Source: Ignavibacteria bacterium UBA6906
GTDB lineage: Bacteria; Bacteroidota; Ignavibacteria; UBA10030; UBA6906
Assembly (NCBI GenBank): GCA_002451155.1
Contig: DKBG01000144.1
Span: 1-11,282, forward strand
Direction: 5' to 3'
Length of the DNA: 11,282 nucleotides
Position 1 is the first letter of the stretch; every line of letters begins with the position of its first letter. Made by a program: the position numbers and the translations under genes. This document shows positions 1 through 5,689 of this stretch, one piece after another. The notes beneath the pieces are model-generated. The model made no database searches, was not told where the DNA came from, and saw nothing but the letters and a program-made list of their open reading frames with translations.

Positions 1-807
1 GTGCTGGCGGGCCAGGGTGCTGATGAGCCGCTGGCCGGCTATCACCGGTACATCGGGGAGAAATACCTGAGTGCTCTCTCTCCGGTGCTCCGATTTCTTC
101 CTCTGCGGCCGCTGGCCTCCTTGTTGCCGAGAAACGAGCGCCTGAAGCGGGCAGCATACGCAAGCGCGTTCACCGATGAAGTCGAGAGGTTCGTCGCAAT
201 CTACACGATCTTTACCCAGGAGCAGAAGCAGAAGCTGTTGCTTCCTGAACTCCGCGAGCGGATGAAGGACCGCGCGCACGAGGTCGTCGGGCGCCTTCAT
301 GGGTCAGCCGGGAGGATGGATGAGACCCTCTCGAGGCTGGTCTTTGTTGACACGCGGCTCAGTCTTCCGGACAACCTGCTGCTGTTCGGTGATAAGATGA
401 CCATGGCGAATTCGCTTGAAATGCGGGTGCCGTTTCTGGACCTTGAGCTTATCGAGTTTCTTGAATCGCTTCCCGCCTCGTTAAAGCTGCGCGGGAGGAC
501 AGGCAAATATATTCACAAGCTCGCGCTGAGGGAGTGGCTGCCCGAGGAGATCATTGCCAGGCCGAAACGGGGGTTCGACACCCCCATGGACGAGTGGCTC
601 CAGGGCGAGCTTGCGCAAACGGCACAGAGACTAATTCTGGAATCCGACTCGGCCTGCAGGCGATATTTTCATGTGGAGTACATCGTGGAGATGATTGCGC
701 GTCACATCTCGCGAAGAGAAAATTTCCAGCGTCACATCTTTACCCTCCTGTCCTTTGAGATCTGGCACAGGGTATTTATGGAAAAACGATCGGTTTCGCT
801 GGTATGA
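1..807 (+). CDS. asnB: Asparagine synthase-type amidotransferase, C-terminal part (5' end outside window)
   Basis: This is the C-terminal synthetase part of a glutamine-dependent asparagine synthase family protein, which activates a carboxylate with ATP and amidates it with ammonia from glutamine. The second nucleotide-binding motif GQGADEPLAGYHRY lies at the left edge. Further on are MANSLEMRVPFLD (about residues 136-148) and the conserved C-terminal pattern RPKRGFDTPMDEWL (about 187-200). The family is normally about 600 residues, so the N-terminal Ntn-hydrolase domain and the SGG-x-DS loop must lie upstream. The GTG at base 1 is therefore an internal valine codon, not the start. The stop overlaps the next start by 4 bases (ATGA). 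In polysaccharide loci such proteins often amidate sugar uronic acids (WbpS-like) rather than aspartate, and the neighbours favour that here, but substrate cannot be read from sequence. Confidence 0.9.
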   Translation: MLAGQGADEPLAGYHRYIGEKYLSALSPVLRFLPLRPLASLLPRNERLKRAAYASAFTDEVERFVAIYTIFTQEQKQKLLLPELRERMKDRAHEVVGRLHGSAGRMDETLSRLVFVDTRLSLPDNLLLFGDKMTMANSLEMRVPFLDLELIEFLESLPASLKLRGRTGKYIHKLALREWLPEEIIARPKRGFDTPMDEWLQGELAQTAQRLILESDSACRRYFHVEYIVEMIARHISRRENFQRHIFTLLSFEIWHRVFMEKRSVSLV

Positions 808-1838
808 TCTGGTTTGACCTCGACAACTCGCCCCATGTCCCTTTGTTTCGACCGATCCTGGCGGATCTTCGCGATCGGGCTGTCCAGGTTCATGTCACAT
901 CCCGACGTCATGCACAGACCGAGGACCTGCTGAACCTCTGGGGGATTCCGCATGTTGTCGTTGGCTCCCATGGGGGAAGAGGGCGGGTACGAAAGGTTAC
1001 AAACCTCCTTCATCGGGCCATCATGCTGCGCAATGAGGTCAGGGGGAAACCCGTAACCCTTGCTGTGTCCCACGGCTCCCGCACACAGATGCTTGCTGCT
1101 GCATCAATGAGGATTCCCCTGCTTGTCATGGACGATTATGAGTATTCGGACCAGACCCTCGCGCGGTTGTTTGCAACCAAGCTTCTCGTGCCGGAAGCCA
1201 TCCCGACAGAGCGCTGGACACGGTCAGGATTGAGGGTGGACCGCCTCCTCCGGTATCCGGGATTCAAAGAGGAGGTCTACCTCAGGGACTTCCGCCCTGA
1301 TCCACTGTTTCGCTCAGTGCTCGGCGTTCCAGAGGGATCACTCCTTGTGACGCTGCGGCCTCCGAGCGTTTCAGCAAACTATCATGATCCCCGGAGTGAA
1401 CGCCTTTTTTCTGAGTGCCTGCGTCGGTTCTCCTCTCTGGAGGGTGTGATCTGTCTCATCGTGAACCGCACTGATGCGGAGCGCCGGCTGATACCGGAAG
1501 ATCGCCTTGCCGCAGGGACGGTACGGCTCCTTTCAAAACCAGTTGACGGCCTGCAACTGTTGTGGGCGTCTGATCTGGTGATAAGCGGCGGAGGCACGAT
1601 GAACCGGGAGGCCGCGCTGCTCGGCGTTCCTACCTACAGCGTTTTCACAGGCCAGCGGCCTGCAATGGATGAATATCTGGCGGCAACCGGAAAGATGACC
1701 TTCATCGAATCGCCCCCGGATGTTGACCGAATCCGGCCGACCCGGAGGGATCGATCGTCGACGTTCATGGTGCCGGAAAAGAACCTGGCGTCGCACATCA
1801 CAGACGTGATCGTGGGCATGAGCGAGAGGCACAGATGA
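804..1838 (+). CDS. DUF354 family protein, GT-B-like
   Basis: This 344-residue protein opens with MIWFDLDNSPHVPLFRPI, the typical start of DUF354 proteins, which supports the ATG at 804. DUF354 members look like GT-B-fold proteins related to MurG and UDP-GlcNAc 2-epimerase. The C-terminal half carries the matching sugar-nucleotide-site pattern SGGGTMNREAALLGVP (residues 261-276), and an LRPP turn lies at 184-187. There is no signal peptide or membrane helix, so it is probably cytoplasmic or peripheral. It overlaps the amidotransferase by 4 bases and the FemAB-like gene by 4 bases. No clear Shine-Dalgarno site precedes it, so translation is probably coupled to the upstream gene. The biochemical role of DUF354 is not established to my knowledge; a glycosyltransferase or sugar-nucleotide epimerase function is inference. 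Confidence 0.85.
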   Translation: MIWFDLDNSPHVPLFRPILADLRDRAVQVHVTSRRHAQTEDLLNLWGIPHVVVGSHGGRGRVRKVTNLLHRAIMLRNEVRGKPVTLAVSHGSRTQMLAAASMRIPLLVMDDYEYSDQTLARLFATKLLVPEAIPTERWTRSGLRVDRLLRYPGFKEEVYLRDFRPDPLFRSVLGVPEGSLLVTLRPPSVSANYHDPRSERLFSECLRRFSSLEGVICLIVNRTDAERRLIPEDRLAAGTVRLLSKPVDGLQLLWASDLVISGGGTMNREAALLGVPTYSVFTGQRPAMDEYLAATGKMTFIESPPDVDRIRPTRRDRSSTFMVPEKNLASHITDVIVGMSERHR

Positions 1839-2860
1839 CCACGCTGCTCCTTGATCCATTCGGCGATCCGCGCTGGCTTCGGTTCGTGCAGGATACTCCG
1901 GGGGCGACGGTGTATCATTCTCCCTCATGGCTCCGTCTACTGACTAAAACATACAGGTACAAACCTTTCTGTCTGGCTGCGGCGGAGGGAGAAGATATTG
2001 TGGGTGTTCTTCCTCTCCTGGAGGTGACGAGCTGGCTGACGGGGAGGAGATCAGTATGTCTTCCGTTCTCGGATGAGTGTGGTCCAGTGTCGGCCAAGCC
2101 GGAGGCAACCGAAGTCCTGGTTCTGGCCGCCGACGAATTGCGAAGGACTCAGAATTGGCGGCGGGTGGAGATCAGGTCGTCGCTTCAGGGGCCGCGCGTG
2201 GCAATCGCGTCCCGGTTCAAAGGACATTCCCGGGCCCTGACGGGAGATGTGGAGGCAGTGTTTCGATCGTTCAGGAAATCGCAGACCCAGCAGTCGATTC
2301 GGAAATCTGAGAAATCCGGTGTTCTGGTCGAGCGGAGAACCGATCCAGAGGCGATGCGTCACTTCATGCGGTTGAACGCCCTCACGCGGCGGAAGCACGG
2401 TGTCCCTCCGCAGCCCGACAGTTTTTTCTGGAACCTCCTTGACGGTGTGTTGCAGGCGGGACTGGGGTTCATCGGGACGGCTAGTGTGGGCGGGCGAATT
2501 GTTGGCGCGTCGGTCTTCCTGCATTGGCGAGGAACCCTCGTCTACAAGTACGGGGCATCAGATGAGCATGCGCTGGACTATCGCCCGAATCATGCCATAC
2601 TCTGGGATGCCATTCGGTGGGGTTGTGGGCATGGGTTCAATCGGTTCGATTTCGGCCGGACAGATCTGGACAACCGGGGTTTGATCGAGTTCAAGGCAGG
2701 CTGGGGGGGAGAGGAACAGGATCTCTGGTATGTTCAGCTGGGCGGCGATCCGAAACAGGGTTCGGGAGGAGGGGCGGGCGTCTTAAAGCCGGTTATTAGT
2801 CGACTCCCGGTTCCAGTGCTCAGATTTCTCGGGCGGAAACTCTATGCGCACATCGGCTAG
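1835..2860 (+). CDS. FemAB-like GNAT-fold acyl/aminoacyl transferase
   Basis: This 341-residue protein matches FemAB-related proteins with two GNAT-like halves. The first half has ATVYHSPSWLRLL (24-36) and the strand-turn IVGVLPLLEV (55-64). The second has a basic helix RKSQTQQSIRKSEKSG (147-162), VGGRIVGASVFL (218-229) and the diagnostic end block FDFGRTDLDNRGLIEFKAGW (271-290). Classical Fem enzymes move amino acids from aminoacyl-tRNA onto lipid II; relatives in Gram-negative exopolysaccharide loci are of unknown specificity. Here it sits between DUF354 and a polysaccharide deacetylase with overlapping frames, so it may acylate or aminoacylate a sugar amine of the polymer; that role is inferred from context only. 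The start ATG overlaps the upstream stop (ATGA) and has a GAGAGG stretch just upstream. Confidence 0.85.
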   Translation: MTTLLLDPFGDPRWLRFVQDTPGATVYHSPSWLRLLTKTYRYKPFCLAAAEGEDIVGVLPLLEVTSWLTGRRSVCLPFSDECGPVSAKPEATEVLVLAADELRRTQNWRRVEIRSSLQGPRVAIASRFKGHSRALTGDVEAVFRSFRKSQTQQSIRKSEKSGVLVERRTDPEAMRHFMRLNALTRRKHGVPPQPDSFFWNLLDGVLQAGLGFIGTASVGGRIVGASVFLHWRGTLVYKYGASDEHALDYRPNHAILWDAIRWGCGHGFNRFDFGRTDLDNRGLIEFKAGWGGEEQDLWYVQLGGDPKQGSGGGAGVLKPVISRLPVPVLRFLGRKLYAHIG

Positions 2861-4049
2861 GCAGGGGGGAAAATCCCCCCGGTCTTCATTGGAGCATGCC
2901 CTCGGCTCGTTGCTGAAGATCTATCCGGAAATTCCAATCCCTGCTGCGTCGGACCGCGCGGCTGATCGTTTGGTCTATGAGCGATATGTCGACGATTCCG
3001 CGGGTTGGAAACGACGTACGTACTATGCGCTCAAACCCCTTATTCCGCGGCCTATTCAACTCCTCCTCCGTCGGCAGTACGTGTCGACTCAGGAATCCCG
3101 TGCGTTTCCTTCCTGGCCAATAGAATCAGCGGTTGTCGATATTGTAGAGTCCTTCCTGCAGGGTACGATTCGAACGATGGGGGAAAGGCCCTTGTACCGT
3201 CTTGCCCCCTGGCCGGGCGGTGCCAAGGCTGCATTCTGTATAACTCATGACGTTGAGTGGGACGAAGGGCTCCGTCGGGCGCCCAGAATGCTTGAGGTCG
3301 AACAGAGACAGGGATTTCATTCAAGCTGGAACCTGGTTCCCGAGCGGTATCCGATCGACTGGGGTATCGTCGACCTGTTGCGACGATCCGGCTGTGAAAT
3401 CGGGATTCACGGGTTGAAACATGATGGCCGCCTTTTTCAATCGGAGAGGAGGTTTTTCTCACGCCTTGAAAAGATTGAAGGGTATGCTCGTGAATGGGGA
3501 GCAAAGGGTTTTCGGTCGCCGTCGACGTTGCGGAACGCAGATTGGATGAGCAGGATGCGATTCGAGTATGACTCTTCATTCCCCGACACTGATCCGTATG
3601 AGCCGCAGCCGGGTGGTTGTTGTACAGTCTGGCCCTATTTCCTGGGCGAGATGGTGGAACTTCCCCTCACCATGCCGCAGGACCATACGGTGTACGAGAT
3701 ACTCGGGCATGGCAATCTAAACCTCTGGACTACCAAAGCTGATTGGATCTGTCGTGTCGGGGGTCTGGTCGTGATAAATGTCCATCCCGACTATATGGTT
3801 TCTGAGGAGCGCCTCGCTCAATACGAGGGGTTCCTGAAGTCAATGGCGGAGCGCCCGGGATTATGGCACGCACTCCCTGAAGAGGTCGCACGCTGGTGGC
3901 GGGATCGGGACGCAACAGGCTTTTCTACAGAAGGCGGTCAGGTGCGTTTGCGTGGACCGGCCGGTGACCGGGGGAGGATCGAGCGGGCTGTTTTGAAGGA
4001 AGATGAGTTATGCTGGGGGGAGTATGCGTCCGGAGCCACATCCGGCTGA
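2844..4049 (+). CDS. NodB-type polysaccharide deacetylase
   Basis: This 401-residue protein has the metal-dependent carbohydrate esterase (CE4/NodB) motifs in order: ITHDVEWD (133-140, with D136 as metal ligand), IHGLKHDG (188-195, the H189-x3-H193 ligand pair), GFRSPS (222-227), VELPLT (271-276) and NVHPDYM (312-318, catalytic-histidine region). All key residues seem present, so it should be active, removing N-acetyl groups from an amino-sugar polymer or precursor. The first 120 residues are an extra N-terminal region, basic around RRTYYALKPLIPRPIQ, without a classical signal peptide. The final 35 residues look non-conserved. The ATG lies 17 bases inside the FemAB-like gene, so translation is coupled. 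A strong G6/C6 inverted repeat lies in codons 7-13. Sugar substrate is unknown. Confidence 0.87.
   Translation: MRTSARQGGKSPRSSLEHALGSLLKIYPEIPIPAASDRAADRLVYERYVDDSAGWKRRTYYALKPLIPRPIQLLLRRQYVSTQESRAFPSWPIESAVVDIVESFLQGTIRTMGERPLYRLAPWPGGAKAAFCITHDVEWDEGLRRAPRMLEVEQRQGFHSSWNLVPERYPIDWGIVDLLRRSGCEIGIHGLKHDGRLFQSERRFFSRLEKIEGYAREWGAKGFRSPSTLRNADWMSRMRFEYDSSFPDTDPYEPQPGGCCTVWPYFLGEMVELPLTMPQDHTVYEILGHGNLNLWTTKADWICRVGGLVVINVHPDYMVSEERLAQYEGFLKSMAERPGLWHALPEEVARWWRDRDATGFSTEGGQVRLRGPAGDRGRIERAVLKEDELCWGEYASGATSG
2864..2880 (+). repeat. Perfect G6/C6 inverted repeat at the start of the deacetylase gene
   Basis: Six G (2864-2869), a five-base loop AAAAT and six C (2875-2880) form a perfect GC-only hairpin, beginning three bases after the upstream stop codon and 20 bases after the deacetylase ATG. 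No T-run follows, so it does not look like an intrinsic terminator. It would sit inside the ribosome initiation footprint, so a ribosome finishing the upstream gene may be needed to open it. Confidence 0.6.
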
Positions 4050-4056
4050 ACCTCTG

Positions 4057-4074
4057 ATGTGATTCCGTTCACAT
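4057..4074. promoter_or_regulatory. CRP-family-like operator palindrome
   Basis: The sequence is ATGTGA-TTCCGT-TCACAT: a perfect 6-base inverted repeat around a 6-base spacer. It matches the TGTGA-N6-TCACA consensus of CRP (cAMP receptor protein) family regulators at all ten core positions. It begins 8 bases after the deacetylase stop, is centred near 4065.5, and lies about 150 bases before the aminotransferase start, a reasonable place for an operator of the downstream unit. It could instead act in RNA as a weak stem-loop. No convincing -35/-10 pair was found next to it, so the direction of any effect is open. Confidence 0.5.
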
Positions 4075-4123
4075 TTCATCGGAACCATGCTTCGTATGTT
4101 TGCAGATGAATACCGTGCCGATT

Positions 4124-4140
4124 CCCCCCCCCCTCGGGGG
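4124..4140 (+). repeat. C10 homopolymer followed by TC and G5
   Basis: Ten consecutive C (4124-4133), then TC and five G (4136-4140), sit in the gap before the aminotransferase gene. The tract can fold as CCCCC-CCTC-GGGGG in several registers. No T-run follows, so it is not a standard terminator. Long C tracts are prone to slipped-strand length change and to sequencing error. Confidence 0.5.
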
Positions 4141-4217
4141 TGTTGGGCGGAACACAGGCTCGTTTTCGCTTCAGCAATCCATTTCACTATTGACCAACTG
4201 ATGTCTGGACACCTCCA

Positions 4218-5324
4218 ATGATAAACGTACCGTTCCTAGATTTGAAAGCCCAGTACAGGTCTATCAAGGCTGAAGTTCTCCCGGCCGTTGAGCAGGTCCT
4301 GGAAAGCGCATCATTCGTGCTCGGGAAATCCGTGGCTGAATTTGAACAGGCATTCGGGAAGGAGCATGGTCTTCGCTACTGTTACGGAGTGAGCAGCGGA
4401 ACCGACGGGAACCACATGGCACTCTGGGCCCTCGGGATAGGGCCCGGGGATGAAGTCATTCTTCCTGCGAACACGTTCATTGCCACCGCCTGGGGTGCCA
4501 CGCTCTGCGGGGCGACACCAGTGTTCGTGGACTGTGACCCGGTGAGTTACAATATCGACGCCTCGAAGGTGGAGGAGAAGATTACTGCAAAGACAAGGGC
4601 GATTGTCGCCGTTCACCTCTACGGGCAGGCTGCAGACATGGATCCTCTGGCGGATATTGCTCGCCGCCACGGGCTCGCTCTGGTGGAAGATTGTGCGCAG
4701 TCACATTTTGCGGAATACAAAGGAAAGCGGACCGGTTGCCTGTCACGCGTTTCGTCCTTCAGCTTCTATCCGGGGAAGAACCTCGGAGCGTACGGCGAGG
4801 GTGGGGCAGTCGGAACAAATGATGAGGAGCTGGCAACAAAGCTCAAAATGCTTCGGGATCACGGCTCAGAGAGGAAGTACCATCACGACACGTTTGGACA
4901 CAATTACCGCATGGAGGGGATCCAGGGTGCGGTGCTCGGGGTGAAGCTCCGTCACCTGGCGGCATGGACGGCTGCACGGAGACGGAACGCTGAACTCTAC
5001 GGGAAGCATCTGGCGGGGGTCGGGAATGTAATTACGCCGAAAGAAATGCCGTACGCCAAACATGTGTACCATCTGTATGTCATTCGGACTCCGCGACGTG
5101 ACGAGCTCCAGAAATTCCTTGAGACCAGAGGGATATCGACTGGTTTGCATTATCCGATCCCACTCCATGTCCAGAAGGTTTTTGCTCCGCTCGGCTACAA
5201 AAAGGGGGACCTCCCTGTCACTGAGAGGCTGGCAGACGAGATACTGTCTCTCCCAATGTATCCGGAACTGACGGAGGAGCAGATTGCCTACGTTTCGAGC
5301 GCGGTTCGGGAGTTTCACTCCTGA
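4218..5324 (+). CDS. DegT/DnrJ/EryC1/StrS sugar aminotransferase
   Basis: This 368-residue protein is a PLP-dependent aminotransferase that puts an amino group on a keto nucleotide sugar. It starts with the family-typical VPFLDLKAQY. It then shows VSSGTDG (58-64, phosphate-binding region), LPANTFIAT (82-90), the PLP-pyridine aspartate in VEDCAQS (156-162, D158) and the Schiff-base lysine in SFYPGKNLGAYGEGG (182-196, K187). RMEGIQGAVL (231-240) and TGLHYPIPLH near the end are also typical. It resembles both WbpE/WlbC (UDP-3-keto uronic acid) and QdtB/FdtB (dTDP-3-keto-6-deoxyhexose) types. The oxidoreductase and acyltransferase downstream support a 3-amino product. The ATG has no Shine-Dalgarno match; just before it is CACCTCC. 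The protein start is nevertheless well placed by homology. Confidence 0.92.
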   Translation: MINVPFLDLKAQYRSIKAEVLPAVEQVLESASFVLGKSVAEFEQAFGKEHGLRYCYGVSSGTDGNHMALWALGIGPGDEVILPANTFIATAWGATLCGATPVFVDCDPVSYNIDASKVEEKITAKTRAIVAVHLYGQAADMDPLADIARRHGLALVEDCAQSHFAEYKGKRTGCLSRVSSFSFYPGKNLGAYGEGGAVGTNDEELATKLKMLRDHGSERKYHHDTFGHNYRMEGIQGAVLGVKLRHLAAWTAARRRNAELYGKHLAGVGNVITPKEMPYAKHVYHLYVIRTPRRDELQKFLETRGISTGLHYPIPLHVQKVFAPLGYKKGDLPVTERLADEILSLPMYPELTEEQIAYVSSAVREFHS

Positions 5325-5407
5325 AATAGCGAGTTACCGGTCTCCGCTCATACGTGACGTGAAGCACATCAATTTTCTTCTGATTATTGAATATTTTGGA
5401 CGGTTGG

Positions 5408-5463
5408 TGCATCTTTCCAAGAAGAAATGCATCTTTCCCGGGACAGCCACCGAGATTCCCGGG
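5408..5463. repeat. Helically spaced direct repeats and CCCGGG palindromes
   Basis: TGCATCTTTCC occurs at 5408-5418 and again at 5428-5438, exactly 20 bases apart. TTCCCGGG occurs at 5435-5442 and 5456-5463, 21 bases apart. Both spacings are about two DNA turns, as in tandem operators. The two CCCGGG elements can also pair with each other as a 7-base stem around a 13-base loop. Confidence 0.45.
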
Positions 5464-5497
5464 TTCCGCTCACGTTTGAGGGCAGGAATTTGTGACC

Positions 5498-5544
5498 GGA
5501 GAGCGACCTGGTTCTCTCCAGAGATGCAGGAGAGCACCAGAGTC
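5498..5544 (+). promoter_or_regulatory. Mutually exclusive hairpins in the sugar-transferase leader
   Basis: CTCTCC at 5514-5519 can pair with GGAGAG upstream (5498-5503) or with GGAGAG downstream (5529-5534). The downstream pairing extends to CTGGTTCTCTCC with GGAGAGCACCAG, 11 of 12 pairs around a 9-base loop. Past one bulged A it is lengthened by GAC (5505-5507) with GTC (5542-5544). Competing stems that share one strand are the usual layout of attenuators and riboswitch-like leaders. No U-run follows, so a Rho-independent terminator is not evident. Confidence 0.42.
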
Positions 5545-5583
5545 AAACCGACCCGGACTGCATCAGGAGTGTCGATCAGAGAA

Positions 5584-5610
5584 GCGGGCGCCTGACAGGA
5601 TTTTGCCCGC
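5584..5610 (+). repeat. GCGGGC/GCCCGC hairpin in the leader
   Basis: GCGGGC (5584-5589) and GCCCGC (5605-5610) form a perfect 6-base GC stem around a 15-base loop ending in TTTT. The bases after the stem are GGGGTAGG rather than a T-run, so it is a structural element rather than a terminator on this strand. Confidence 0.35.
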
Positions 5611-5663
5611 GGGGTAGGTGTTTCCGTGTGTGTCCATAGTAGTCATTTTTCCTTCTGTTCGGG

Positions 5664-5685
5664 CCCTTCATAAAGGGGGGAGGGG
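5664..5685 (+). promoter_or_regulatory. Ribosome binding site of the sugar transferase with adjoining hairpin
   Basis: A very strong purine tract GGGGGGAGGGG (5675-5685) lies 4 bases before the ATG at 5690, with GGGAGG at good spacing. This decides the start in favour of 5690 over the in-frame GTG at 5618, which has no such site. CCCTT (5664-5668) can pair with AAGGG (5673-5677) around a CATA loop, covering the upstream part of the site and possibly tuning initiation. Confidence 0.6.
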
Positions 5686-5689
5686 TACG

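Larger units (their letters stand above)
5325..5689 (+). other. 365-base non-coding leader before the sugar transferase
   Basis: No credible gene lies here; frames that cross it have no family resemblance. Reading downstream: an A+T-rich patch (about 5371-5399) that could hold a promoter, although I find no good -35/-10 pair; two 11-base direct repeats (5408-5438); two TTCCCGGG palindromes (5435-5463); a set of competing hairpins (5498-5544); a GC-rich hairpin (5584-5610); and a small hairpin reaching into the ribosome binding site (5664-5677). The density of structure suggests a regulated 5' leader, possibly an attenuator or protein-binding RNA, for the sugar transferase and genes after it. 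Confidence 0.5.

Noticed and set aside
4030..4045. CCGGA-GCCACA-TCCGG stem as a terminator after the deacetylase
   Set aside because: It is only five pairs, lies inside the coding end, and no T-run follows.
4190..4195. TTGACC as a -35 promoter box for the aminotransferase
   Set aside because: A matching -10 at normal spacing would fall at or in the start codon, and no good -10 is seen.
5284..5595. 103-codon frame crossing the end of the aminotransferase and the leader
   Set aside because: It needs a TTG start inside another gene, has no ribosome site or family resemblance, and covers the repeat and hairpin region.
5611..5620. GGGGTAGGTG as an ops/JUMPstart element for RfaH-like antitermination
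   Set aside because: It needs two gaps to match the ops consensus GGCGGTAGCGTG, too weak to claim.
5618..5689. GTG start giving a 24-residue longer sugar transferase
   Set aside because: It has no ribosome site, whereas ATG 5690 follows an 11-base purine tract; the extra residues run through a ribosome-site sequence and do not look conserved.
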